This document shows positions 8,801 to 16,712 of a stretch of 64,000 bases of DNA, piece by piece. Made by a program: the position numbers and the translations under genes. The DNA lies in NCBI RefSeq assembly GCF_900107235.1, contig NZ_FNPF01000003.1, forward strand, positions 248,001 through 312,000, written 5' to 3'. The stretch's first letter is position 1; the number at the start of each line of letters is the position of its first letter. The notes below the pieces were generated by a model. That model made no database searches and was not told the DNA's origin. It worked only from the letters and a program-made list of their open reading frames with translations. Origin of the DNA: Citreimonas salinaria. Lineage in GTDB: Bacteria; Pseudomonadota; Alphaproteobacteria; Rhodobacterales; Rhodobacteraceae.

Positions 8801-9676
8801 CTATTCGCCGGGCAGCACGCGGAGCGCCTGGTATCGTAGCCTCGTCGGCCGCCCTTGCGGGGCGCGGGGCGCGCCGGGCAGGCGCGTCAGCATGCAGACC
8901 GTTTGCAGCCCCCGGGTTGCCAGCGCGCCGGTGCCGTTCGGCTGCGACAGCGGACGGTCCGGCAAGCCCCGGGCGACCGCGCCGAGAATCACCGCGCCGG
9001 AGGACGGCATCGGAGCCGTGGACCCGCTGCGCCTGCGCACGAGGTCGAGGTCGAAGCCGACGCCCAAGGCGTCCCGCATCGCGAGCGCGAACCAGCCGGA
9101 GGACGGGCGGACCGTGACGGCGTCGAAGGCGGGCGCGGCGTTTTCGCATCCGCGATGCCGGGCGTGCAGATAGCGCTGCGCCGCGTCGCGGTCGTCGACG
9201 ACGGCCAGCGTCGTGGCGCCGGCTTCGGCCACCAGCACCGCGACGCCGGCACGCAGGACCGACCCTGCCGAGCGCATGTCGTACAGCACCGGCTCTCCGC
9301 CATCTAGTTTGGCCGAGAGTTCTACCAGATGCGCGAAGGAGCTCAGGCAGGCGGCGCGCACATCCGATTCGGGGATGGCGGCGAAGGCGGCACCGCCATG
9401 GGCGTTGGCCGCCAGCGCCAGCGCCGTGTCGCGCTGCAGCGCGTCGGGTCGGCCGAGGCGCGCGGCGGGCAGGTTCAGCGCCTCGACCAGATGGGCCGAT
9501 GCGCGCCAGTCGGGATCGGCATGATCCACGCGCTGCCCAAGCGCCTGCCACGCCGATTCCGGCGTGTCGCCCTGCACCGACAGGACGGGTGCTCCGGGGG
9601 CATGGTGAAAGATCTCGTAGAGGGGCCCGGACCGCGTCCTGACGGGCCCCTGGCAGTACCGGTAAGCGTGCGACAT
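8801..9676 (-). CDS. Hypothetical protein, 291 aa
   Basis: Not recognised. The protein is alanine-rich and soluble, without signal peptide or membrane segment. Its middle contains a possible Rossmann-like strand-turn (VLVAEAGATTLAVVDD). The ATG at 9676 follows a strong AAGGGGGA, but that ribosome site is the 3' arm of a hairpin (9681-9700). The gene lies between the terminator of the TRAP/FMN-reductase operon and dgoK, so it should have its own promoter in the ~60 bases after that terminator. An in-frame start at 9748 would read through the hairpin and adds an unlikely leader. Confidence 0.7.
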   Translation of the reverse strand: MSHAYRYCQGPVRTRSGPLYEIFHHAPGAPVLSVQGDTPESAWQALGQRVDHADPDWRASAHLVEALNLPAARLGRPDALQRDTALALAANAHGGAAFAAIPESDVRAACLSSFAHLVELSAKLDGGEPVLYDMRSAGSVLRAGVAVLVAEAGATTLAVVDDRDAAQRYLHARHRGCENAAPAFDAVTVRPSSGWFALAMRDALGVGFDLDLVRRRSGSTAPMPSSGAVILGAVARGLPDRPLSQPNGTGALATRGLQTVCMLTRLPGAPRAPQGRPTRLRYQALRVLPGE

Positions 9677-9680
9677 GGCA

Positions 9681-9700
9681 TTTCCCCCTTGGTGGGGAAA
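9681..9700 (-). promoter_or_regulatory. Hairpin enclosing the ribosome binding site of the 291-aa gene
   Basis: Read on the minus strand: TTTCCCC, loop ACCAAG, then GGGGAAA, a perfect 7-bp stem whose 3' arm contains the AAGGGGGA Shine-Dalgarno. TGCC and the ATG follow at once. Folding would hide the ribosome site, so translation could be controlled by temperature, a protein or upstream translation. The same inverted repeat could instead be a DNA operator. Confidence 0.5.
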
Positions 9701-9733
9701 ATGCGCGAGAGCCCGAACCGGTTCCGCGTAAAG

Positions 9734-9769
9734 AAGCGCGCCGGACACGGTTTCGTGCCCGGCGCGCTT
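9734..9769 (-). terminator. Intrinsic terminator of the minus-strand catabolic/TRAP operon
   Basis: Arms AAGCGCGCCGG (9734-9744) and CCGGCGCGCTT (9759-9769) pair over 11 bases, and CACG/CGTG extend the stem towards a short loop. On the minus strand the stem is followed by CTTTACG. It lies 37 bases beyond the FMN reductase stop codon. Confidence 0.75.
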
Positions 9770-9806
9770 CAGCGGTTGCTTCGGGGCTGGTGTCGCGGGA
9801 ACGGAC

Positions 9807-10334
9807 CTAGCCCAGCGAGGCCAGGAATTCGTCCATCTGCGCTCCGGCGAAGGCCATGATGTCGTCGTCGCGGAAGACGCCGTTCTCGACCTTCTTGCCG
9901 GCGAAGGGCACGAGGATCTCCTTGCCGGGATGCGGCAGCGCCATCATGCCGGCCAGCACGTATTTCAGGTGCGACTGCGCCCGCACGCCGCCCGTCGCCC
10001 CGCCCGAGACTGTGACGATGAAGCAGCGCTTGTACTTGAACACGCTGTCGAAGGCCGGGCGCGAGGCCCAGTCGATCGCGTTCTTCAGCACGCCGGGGAC
10101 GGAGTAGTTGTATTCCGGCGTGACGAAGACCACGCCGTCGGCCGCGCCGATCGCGTCGCGCAACGCCGCCACGGCCGCGTCGTTCTTGATGTCGTCATTG
10201 TAGTGCGGAAGAGCGGCGATGTCGGCGGTTTCGCAGGTGGCGCGGTCGCCGAGCGCCTCGATCAGCGCCCGCGTCACGGCGCGAGAGGACGATTCAGCCC
10301 TCAGGCTGCCGGTAAGGAACAGGAGTTTGGGCAT
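9807..10334 (-). CDS. NADPH-dependent FMN reductase family protein, 175 aa
   Basis: Small flavodoxin-fold reductase (ChrR/YieF/SsuE group) reducing FMN, quinones or similar acceptors with NAD(P)H. N-terminal phosphate-binding loop TGSLRAESSSRAV (residues 8-20) and the family motif TPEYNYSVPGVLKNAIDW near residue 72. ATG at 10334 with AAGGA upstream. It starts nine bases after the TRAP large-permease stop and ends at a strong terminator, so it is the last gene of the minus catabolic operon. There it may supply reduced flavin or reduce a quinone intermediate; that role is inference. Confidence 0.85.
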   Translation of the reverse strand: MPKLLFLTGSLRAESSSRAVTRALIEALGDRATCETADIAALPHYNDDIKNDAAVAALRDAIGAADGVVFVTPEYNYSVPGVLKNAIDWASRPAFDSVFKYKRCFIVTVSGGATGGVRAQSHLKYVLAGMMALPHPGKEILVPFAGKKVENGVFRDDDIMAFAGAQMDEFLASLG

Positions 10335-10343
10335 GAAGGGTCC

Positions 10344-11654
10344 TTATATGCGTGTGAGCCAGGTCGATATCGACGGAAACAGTATGAGGATCACCAGCGC
10401 GGCCGCCATCGCCCCCACGAAGGGCAACGCGCCGCGAAAGATCTCGCCCACCCTGAGGTCGGTATCGTCCATGGCGGACTTGATGGTGTAGACCGACAGG
10501 CCGAAGGGCGGCGTCAGCAGCCCCATCTCGACCCCGACCACGGTCAGGATGCCGAACCACACCAGGTCGAAGCCCGCCGCGTCGGCCACCGGCAAGGCGA
10601 TGGGCAGCATGATCAGCATGATCGAGATCGAGTCGATCAGGCAGCCCAGCACCACGATCAGCAGCAGGTACGCGATCAGGAACCCGTAGGGGCCGATCGA
10701 ATCCTGCAGGAAGAACTCGGCCAGTTCGCGCGGCACGCCCGACAGGGCGAGCATGCGGCTGAAGAACGTGGCCGCCAGGATCAGGAACAGCACCGAGACG
10801 GTGATCTGGCCGGTCTCGACCAGCAGGTTCCAGAAGGTGCGGCGGTCGAGCGAGCGGCGCCACAGCGCGATCACCAGCGCGCCCACGGCCCCGGCGGCGC
10901 CGGCCTCGGTCGGATTGAAGAACCCGCCGTAGAGGCCGCCCAGCACCAGCAGCATCAGCGACAGGATCGGCACGAACTTCGCCGCGACGGCCCCCCAGCC
11001 GATGTCGTTGTATTCGGCGACGTCGGTGTTCTCGAACACGAAATCCCGCTTCCGGCGCGCCAGCCAGAGGATGGTGACGCAGAACACCACGCTGAGCAGG
11101 ATGCCGGGGCCGATGCCGGCCAGGAACATCGCGCCGACCGACTGCTCGGCCAGCACGGCGTAGACGATCAGCAGCAACGACGGCGGGATCAGCATGCCCA
11201 GCACGGAACTGCCCGCGACTACGCCCGTGGCGAACTTGCGGGTGTAGCCGTGGCGCTTCATCTCGGGAACGGCGACGCGGCTGAAGACCGTGGCCGAGGC
11301 GATCGAGACTCCGGTGATCGAGGCGAAGACCGCGTTGGCGAAGACCGTGGCGATGCCGAGGCCGGCGGTCACCTTGTGCAGCATGCGCTGGAACACGTCG
11401 AACGTGTCGCGCCCGACGCCCGAGACGGTGACAAGCAGGCCCATCAGCACGAACAGCGGCACGACGGCGAAGAGGTATTCCTCGAGGCTGTCATTGGCGA
11501 CCGCGGTCATCATGCTGGTGGCGACCGCGTCGTTGCGCATCAGCGCGACGCCGAGGAACGACACCAGCAGCATGCCCAGCCCGATCGGCATGCCGATGCC
11601 GATCAGCGCGATCAGGCCGAAGATCGCGACCGATCCGATTTCGAGCGAACTCAT
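10344..11654 (-). CDS. TRAP transporter large permease (DctM), 436 aa
   Basis: Main membrane subunit of a tripartite ATP-independent periplasmic transporter, moving an organic acid with the Na+ gradient. About 12 hydrophobic segments over the normal DctM length; conserved GVSIASATVFSRVAVPEM and PPSLLLIVYAVLAEQSVG segments. The ATG at 11654 overlaps the small-permease stop as ATGA. The longer in-frame reading up to 12263 only runs antisense-like through the small permease and was rejected. Confidence 0.92.
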   Translation of the reverse strand: MSSLEIGSVAIFGLIALIGIGMPIGLGMLLVSFLGVALMRNDAVATSMMTAVANDSLEEYLFAVVPLFVLMGLLVTVSGVGRDTFDVFQRMLHKVTAGLGIATVFANAVFASITGVSIASATVFSRVAVPEMKRHGYTRKFATGVVAGSSVLGMLIPPSLLLIVYAVLAEQSVGAMFLAGIGPGILLSVVFCVTILWLARRKRDFVFENTDVAEYNDIGWGAVAAKFVPILSLMLLVLGGLYGGFFNPTEAGAAGAVGALVIALWRRSLDRRTFWNLLVETGQITVSVLFLILAATFFSRMLALSGVPRELAEFFLQDSIGPYGFLIAYLLLIVVLGCLIDSISIMLIMLPIALPVADAAGFDLVWFGILTVVGVEMGLLTPPFGLSVYTIKSAMDDTDLRVGEIFRGALPFVGAMAAALVILILFPSISTWLTRI

Positions 11655-12220
11655 GTGCGGCGGCCTCCGATGACGGTGCGGGCGTCGGCCAGTGCCCGGA
11701 CGACGAATTCGAGGGCGGCGACGCCGAAGCCCAGCAGGATCAGCGCGCGGAACGGCCATGTGGGAAGTGTGGCGATGCCGACGATGCCGATGAACTCGGA
11801 CGCCTCCCAGGCGCCGGTCAGCACGTCCGTCGTCGACCAGGCGATGAGGCCCAGCATCCAGGCCCCGGCGATGTTGAACAGCATCATCAGCAGCGCGGCC
11901 GAGCGCGGAGAGCGCCTCTCGATCGCGTCGAGGATGAATTCGGTCCGCGCCAGTCGTCCGGCACGGATCGCGGTTGCCAACTGCAGCGCGACGATCATGA
12001 CCAGCAGCAGCGCGCCCATTTCCGACACCAGCGGCAACGACGCGCCCATGGAATTGCGCGCCACGATGTCGGCGCAGATGATCACGCCGAGCACGGCGAT
12101 CATCACGGTACCCAGCACGGCCAGGGCCTCTGTCACGAAGCGCCAGGCGCGCGCCGGCCCCGCGAGGTAGGGCGCCGCCGAGCCGTCGGCGGCGCCCTGG
12201 TTGCTGTCGAGCGGCTTCAC
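11651..12220 (-). CDS. TRAP transporter small permease (DctQ), 189 aa
   Basis: Four-helix membrane subunit that partners DctM. Four hydrophobic segments are visible, including AVLGTVMIAVLGVIICADIV and MGALLLVMIVALQLAT. The start is a GTG at 12220 overlapping the DctP stop (GTGA), and the gene ends in an ATGA overlap with DctM, so translation of P, Q and M is probably coupled. Confidence 0.88.
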   Translation of the reverse strand: MKPLDSNQGAADGSAAPYLAGPARAWRFVTEALAVLGTVMIAVLGVIICADIVARNSMGASLPLVSEMGALLLVMIVALQLATAIRAGRLARTEFILDAIERRSPRSAALLMMLFNIAGAWMLGLIAWSTTDVLTGAWEASEFIGIVGIATLPTWPFRALILLGFGVAALEFVVRALADARTVIGGRRT

Positions 12221-13296
12221 GGGCTGACTTCTTCGTCCCAATCGCGGGCGGGTTCTTCGCCACGCGCCCGCAGGCCTTCCATGTAGGCGTTCAGGAACTC
12301 GCCCGCGGGAATACCGCGATCCTGCAGGGGCTGAGCCCAGTCCTGCGCGATGTTGGGCATCTTGTTCACCCACTTCTCGAGCTCGCCCTCGGGCATCTCG
12401 ACGATCTGCACCGGCGGGTTCTGGTTGGCGCCCTGCTCGACCATGGTCTGCAGCGCCGCCTCGTGACGCTCGACCAGGTCCTGGCCGTGGCTTTCGGTGT
12501 AGTAATCGCCCGCTTCCTGCATAGCGTTCTGCACTTCCTCGGGCAGCGTGTCCCAGGTGTCCTTGTTGATCGCGATCGCGCCCGAGAAGGCAGCGCCGCC
12601 ATCGAAGCGGTTGATGTAGGGCGCCACCTCGTAGAGCTTGATCGGCAGCGCGCCAAGCGCCAGCGTCAGCGCGCCGTCCGACACGCCGGTCTGCACATCG
12701 GTGTAGAAGGTGGTCAGCGCACCGTCGACCGCGTTGGCCCCCGTGCCGCGCAGCCACGAGCCCAGCACGCCCGGCGCCGACAGCTTCATGCCGTCGATGT
12801 CGTCGATGCCGGTCAGCGGCTCTTTGGTGTAGATGTCGTAGAGGTCCGTGGCGGTCAGGCCCAGGACGACCAGGTTGTGGCTTTCCCACTCGTCGCGGAA
12901 GGCCTCGTTGGTCTCGAGCAGCTCCTCCATCGTGTCGAGCAGGACCGGCGGGTTCGATGTCGCGAACGGCGCGTTCGAGCTGGCCTGGCTGAGCGGCAGC
13001 TTCGCCTGTTCGAGGAAGGAGAAGACCCAGCCCACGTCGGTGATGCCCTGCTCGACCGACGACAGCGTGGCGTTGGCCTTGTAGAGCTGGCCGCCGAACG
13101 CCTCGTTCCAGTCGATCTCGTAGTTGCCGCTCTCGGCTAGGATCTCGTCGGTCCGGGCCATGAAGTGCGTCTGGATCATGCCGACCCACGGCACCACGGT
13201 CGGGTGCGACGAGGCCACGGTCAGGTTGATCGTCTCTTGCGCGACGGCCGGCACGGCCAGCGTGCCCGCCACGATGGCGCCAAGCAGATGTCTCAT
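12217..13296 (-). CDS. TRAP transporter substrate-binding protein (DctP), 359 aa
   Basis: Periplasmic ligand-binding subunit. A short signal peptide ends near residue 19 (VPAVAQ), followed by a DctP-type fold with LTVASSHPTVVPW at the start and a central segment GMKLSAPGVLGSW. The ATG at 13296 follows AGGGAGGAAA, a strong ribosome site. Being co-transcribed with citryl-CoA lyase-like and CoA-transferase genes, it probably imports the carboxylate they process or its aromatic precursor. The ligand is not identifiable by eye. Confidence 0.9.
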   Translation of the reverse strand: MRHLLGAIVAGTLAVPAVAQETINLTVASSHPTVVPWVGMIQTHFMARTDEILAESGNYEIDWNEAFGGQLYKANATLSSVEQGITDVGWVFSFLEQAKLPLSQASSNAPFATSNPPVLLDTMEELLETNEAFRDEWESHNLVVLGLTATDLYDIYTKEPLTGIDDIDGMKLSAPGVLGSWLRGTGANAVDGALTTFYTDVQTGVSDGALTLALGALPIKLYEVAPYINRFDGGAAFSGAIAINKDTWDTLPEEVQNAMQEAGDYYTESHGQDLVERHEAALQTMVEQGANQNPPVQIVEMPEGELEKWVNKMPNIAQDWAQPLQDRGIPAGEFLNAYMEGLRARGEEPARDWDEEVSP

Positions 13297-13319
13297 TGGT
13301 TTCCTCCCTGTCGAGATCA

Positions 13320-13721
13320 TCAAGTGATGCTGAATGTCTGCGTCGAATTGTCGAGCCTGATCGTGATCGACCCTTCGTTGATCAGCCACGGCCGGACGCG
13401 GAACGCCCGCGCGCCGGCCTTGTGCATCGGATCGCGCTCGGCAATCGCCTTGGCCTCGTCGACAGAGGCCGCGCGCACGATCACCATGCCTTCGCCCTCC
13501 CACTCGGACCCGTCATCGGTCCAGAGCGGGCCGGCGGCGTAGAGGATGCCGTCCTTCTCCAGCTGGACCTGGAAGGCCAGGTGCTCCTCCATGTGGGCGA
13601 ACACCGCGCCCAAGTCATCGACGGGCGTGGTGAAGATCGCGAAGAGCTGCTTTTGCAGCATGCCCCGCGAGGCTTCGAGCACCGCGCCCACTGGCACCGC
13701 CTTGGGATTGTCTTCACTCAT
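13320..13721 (-). CDS. YciI-like protein, 133 aa
   Basis: YciI-fold proteins are small ferredoxin-like dimers, sometimes acting as dehydrochlorinases or muconolactone-isomerase-like enzymes. This protein has the pattern LFAIFTTPVDD, then HLAFQVQLEKDGILYAAGP (family His and Asp region), then a late AERDPMHKAGA. The ATG at 13721 has a perfect GGAGGAG. It sits between the CoA-transferase and TRAP genes, so a step on a ring-cleavage product is plausible but inferred. Confidence 0.75.
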   Translation of the reverse strand: MSEDNPKAVPVGAVLEASRGMLQKQLFAIFTTPVDDLGAVFAHMEEHLAFQVQLEKDGILYAAGPLWTDDGSEWEGEGMVIVRAASVDEAKAIAERDPMHKAGARAFRVRPWLINEGSITIRLDNSTQTFSIT

Positions 13722-13748
13722 TTCGCTCTCTCCTCCGGGTTCGTCGGT

Positions 13749-14891
13749 CTAGCCGGCCTTGCGGCGGGCGATCTCTTCGCGGATCTGGGCGCCGTGCTCG
13801 TCCAGCGTCGGCGGCGGTGCGACGTCGAGTTCCGGCGCCCCGTCGAAATTGTAGGGGGGGCGTACGGTGGTGAAGGTGCCCAGCTCGGACGACGGCACGC
13901 TGACCTTCAGCTTCAGGTGCTGCGCCTGCGGGTCCTCCAGCGCCTCGTCACTGTCGTAGGCGGGCGAGTGCGGCACCTCGTTTTCCAGCAGCAGCGCGGC
14001 CCATTCGTCGCGCGTCTTGCCCTTGAAGATCGGGGTGAAGTGCTCGATCAGCTCGTCCTGGTGCTTGATCCGCTCCAGCCGCTCGTTGAAGCGCGGGTCG
14101 TCGTTCAGCTGCAGCTGCCCGGTCGCCGCCAGCAGCCCCTCCCAGAACTTGGTCGGGCTGGACATGTGGATCGCGATCCATTTCCCGTCCGAGCACTCGA
14201 ACGTGTAGGACTGGCTGACCACCGGGCGCGACAGCGGGCCCATGACCTCGCCCACGCTGTAGTAATGCGTGAAACTGTCGAGGTTGAAGTGGCTCATCGC
14301 CTCGAGCATCGAGATGTCGATGCGGCGCCCCTGCCCGGACTTGCTGCGCTCCAGCAGCGCGGCGAGGCAGGCCATCGCGGCATACTGCCCGGTGACCGCG
14401 TCGGCGATCGCGGGACCGATGACACGGGGGTTCTGCGGCGGGGTCAGCAGACGCAGGTAGCCCGACGCGGCCTGCGCGACGGTGTCGTAGGCGGGCCGGT
14501 CGCGCGACGGTCCGGAGGTGCCGAAGCCGGAGATCGCGCAGTAGATCAGGTCGGGCTTGATGCGGCGCAGCTCGTCCTCGCCCGCGCCCAGCTTCTCGGC
14601 CACGCCGGGGCGGAAGTTCTGGATGAACACGTCGGCGGTGGCGATCAGGTCGTGCAGGACCTGCCGATCGTCGTCGTTCTTCGTGTCCAGAGCAATGGAC
14701 CGCTTGTTGCGGTTGTAGGTCTGGTAATGCGGCGAATAGAGCCCGCCCTTGAAGGCCCGGAACGGATCGCCCGTGCCCGGACGCTCGACCTTGATGACGT
14801 CGGCGCCCAGATCGGCCAGGTGCATGCCGCAGGCGGGTCCGGTGATGTAGGTGCCCAGTTCGACGACGCGGATGTCCTTGAGGATCTTCAT
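13749..14891 (-). CDS. Family III CoA-transferase (CaiB/BaiF type), 380 aa
   Basis: Transfers CoA between carboxylic acids. N-terminal VVELGTYITGPACGMHLADLGADVIKVERPGTGD and NRNKRSIALD are hallmark family segments. The catalytic aspartate is expected in the ADVFIQNFRPGV/DLIYCAISGFG region. The ATG at 14891 overlaps the citryl-CoA lyase stop (ATGA). Together the two suggest activation of a hydroxy- or oxo-dicarboxylate to its CoA ester followed by retro-aldol/Claisen cleavage. Confidence 0.9.
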   Translation of the reverse strand: MKILKDIRVVELGTYITGPACGMHLADLGADVIKVERPGTGDPFRAFKGGLYSPHYQTYNRNKRSIALDTKNDDDRQVLHDLIATADVFIQNFRPGVAEKLGAGEDELRRIKPDLIYCAISGFGTSGPSRDRPAYDTVAQAASGYLRLLTPPQNPRVIGPAIADAVTGQYAAMACLAALLERSKSGQGRRIDISMLEAMSHFNLDSFTHYYSVGEVMGPLSRPVVSQSYTFECSDGKWIAIHMSSPTKFWEGLLAATGQLQLNDDPRFNERLERIKHQDELIEHFTPIFKGKTRDEWAALLLENEVPHSPAYDSDEALEDPQAQHLKLKVSVPSSELGTFTTVRPPYNFDGAPELDVAPPPTLDEHGAQIREEIARRKAG

Positions 14892-15691
14892 TCTGCCGCC
14901 TCCTTGGCGCCCTTGCCGTCGTAGCTGATCGCCTGATCGGCGTGGTTCGACATGATGAAGCCGATCGACCGGGCCTGTTCCTCGAACAGGTGCGCGGCAA
15001 GGCCGGCGGTGCGCGCCAGGATCGGCACGGCTTTCAGCGCCTGCAGCGGCCAGCCGGCGTCGAGAATCGTCGCCGGTATCGCGCCCGAGACGTTGATCGG
15101 CAGCGGCCGGCTGATGATGTCGGTCGCGTGCTTGCCCAGCAGGTCCAGCACCTCGCAGTAGCGACCGGCGATGCCTTCTTGCTGCGCGACGGCGATCAGC
15201 CGGTGCGCGCGCGGGTCGCCGCCCGAATGCTGCGGGTGACCAAGGCCCGCGACCTTGCGCTTGGTCGCCTTGTGTTCCTTCAGCGAGGCGATGACGGCGG
15301 TTTCCAGATCGGTGCCGTCGGCCTCGGCCTTGTCCAGCACCTCCTGCAGGTAGCGCCCGCCCACCTCGGACGAGCCGGCGACGACCGAGCCCATGCCGAG
15401 GATGCCGGCGGCCATCGCGCCCTGGTAGGCCTCGGGACCGGCGGCCAGCGTCATGCGCGCGGCCTGCACCGACGGCACCAGGCCGTGCTCGGCGATCGCG
15501 ACGAGGCAGGCGTCCATCATGCGGCGCTGCGGCTTGGTAGGCTTCTCGCCCAGCACGAGCAGCCAGAAGTAATCGGTGAAATCGATCTGCCCGATCAGAT
15601 CTCCGCACAGGTCATGACCACGGATCGTGATGCTGTCGGCGTCCGATGTGGCGATCGCGGTGAAGGCGTTGTCCTGCTTGCCGATGCGCAT
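14888..15691 (-). CDS. Citryl-CoA lyase-like (short citrate synthase-fold) enzyme, 267 aa
   Basis: Resembles the short citrate-synthase-fold citryl-CoA lyases, which cleave citryl-CoA-type esters to acetyl-CoA and a keto acid. Visible are RGHDLCGDLIGQIDFTDYFWLLVLG, GLVPSVQAARMTLA and GLGHPQHSGGDPRAHRL, the last matching the His-containing GxGHP segment. At 267 residues it is well short of full citrate synthase. ATG at 15691 with AAAGGGAGA. It is the first gene of the minus operon and divergent from the dioxygenase. Its real substrate may be a ring-fission product ester rather than citryl-CoA. Confidence 0.8.
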   Translation of the reverse strand: MRIGKQDNAFTAIATSDADSITIRGHDLCGDLIGQIDFTDYFWLLVLGEKPTKPQRRMMDACLVAIAEHGLVPSVQAARMTLAAGPEAYQGAMAAGILGMGSVVAGSSEVGGRYLQEVLDKAEADGTDLETAVIASLKEHKATKRKVAGLGHPQHSGGDPRAHRLIAVAQQEGIAGRYCEVLDLLGKHATDIISRPLPINVSGAIPATILDAGWPLQALKAVPILARTAGLAAHLFEEQARSIGFIMSNHADQAISYDGKGAKEAAE

Positions 15692-15723
15692 GGCTCTCCC
15701 TTTCGGTCGCGGTATGGGTTACA

Positions 15724-15745
15724 CATACTTTTCGGTATGCGAAAA
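15724..15745. promoter_or_regulatory. Candidate IclR-family operator in the divergent intergenic region
   Basis: Two overlapping inverted repeats share this site: CATAC-N6-GTATG (15724-15739) and TTTTCG-N5-CGAAAA (15729-15745), followed by a run of T. The 148-bp region between the divergent operons is clearly AT-richer than its surroundings and should hold both promoters. IclR proteins usually bind such short A/T-flanked palindromes, and an IclR gene is second in the plus operon. Binding is inferred. Confidence 0.5.
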
Positions 15746-15839
15746 TTTTTCCTCTTGCCGAAAATAATGATCTGTTTACTTTCCCAGTCAAGGCGAAATT
15801 GTCGCACAGGTGTTGCGGCACCCGAGCGGAGGAGCAAAG

Positions 15840-16712
15840 ATGAGCGATATCAACCAGTTCAACATCACGCAGAAGGTGAAGGACAGCTTCGAGACCGAGC
15901 CGGACAGCCGGTTCGAGAAGATTCTGCACTCGGTCATCGACCACCTGCACGACTGCACACGCGAGCTGAACGTCACCCACGACGAATGGATGGGCGTGCT
16001 GAACTTCCTCTACGATTGCGGGCAGATCTCGACCCCGGAACGGCACGAGTTCATCCTGCTGTCGGACGTGCTGGGCTTTTCCGCGCTGGTCGACATGATC
16101 AATACCCGGGGTGGCGCGACCGAGGGATCGAACCTCGGCCCGTTCTACCTGGACGACGCGCCCGAGAAGAAGCTCGGCGCGAACCTGGCAGACGACCGCG
16201 AGGGCGTCACGGTGCTGGTCCACGGCACGGTCACGGACATCCTGCACAAGCCCCTGCCCGGCGCAATCATCGACACCTGGCAGGCCGACGCCACCGGCAC
16301 CTATCCGATCCAGGAGCAGGAGCAGGGCCAGGACAAGATGGACCTGCGCGGCAAGTTCACCTGCGACGAGCAGGGCCGCTACTACTACACCACCGTGCTG
16401 CCCAAGCCCTACACCGTTCCCTATGACGGCCCCGTGGGCAAGCTGCTGCGCGCCGGCAACCGCCACGCGTGGCGCGCCGCGCACCTGCACTACATCGTGC
16501 GCGCCCAAGGCATGCACGACATCACCACCGAGGTCTTCTTCGAGAACACCGAGTACATCGACAACGACGCGGTCTTCGGCGTGCGCAAGTCGTTGATCGC
16601 CAAGCTGGAGCCCGCGAAGAAGATCGACGAGCTCGGCTTCGAGACCGAGAAGAAGCCCGACGCAATGTTCAAGTTCGACTTCGTGCTGGCGCCAGAAAGC
16701 AAGAAGCGGTGA
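15840..16712 (+). CDS. Intradiol ring-cleavage dioxygenase (catechol/hydroxyquinol 1,2-dioxygenase type), 290 aa
   Basis: Non-haem Fe(III) enzyme that opens a catechol-like ring between the two hydroxyls. The four family iron ligands can be placed: Tyr155 (TGTYP), Tyr191 (PKPYTVP), His215 and His217 (RAAHLHYIV). The N-terminal dimerisation helices and length fit the catechol/hydroxyquinol subclass rather than protocatechuate dioxygenase. ATG at 15840 behind GGAGGAG. It is first in the plus operon and overlaps the IclR gene by GTGA. The exact substrate is unresolved; neighbours lack the usual cycloisomerase or maleylacetate reductase. Confidence 0.88.
   Translation: MSDINQFNITQKVKDSFETEPDSRFEKILHSVIDHLHDCTRELNVTHDEWMGVLNFLYDCGQISTPERHEFILLSDVLGFSALVDMINTRGGATEGSNLGPFYLDDAPEKKLGANLADDREGVTVLVHGTVTDILHKPLPGAIIDTWQADATGTYPIQEQEQGQDKMDLRGKFTCDEQGRYYYTTVLPKPYTVPYDGPVGKLLRAGNRHAWRAAHLHYIVRAQGMHDITTEVFFENTEYIDNDAVFGVRKSLIAKLEPAKKIDELGFETEKKPDAMFKFDFVLAPESKKR

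Noticed and set aside
8786-8802. Hairpin AGGCGGC-TTG-GCCGCCT at the end of the 291-aa gene
   Set aside because: Overlaps the stop codon and lacks a T-run; likely incidental in GC-rich coding sequence.
9749-9806. tRNA-like or attachment site near the strong hairpin
   Set aside because: The arms form a simple terminator stem; no cloverleaf or direct repeat copy elsewhere.
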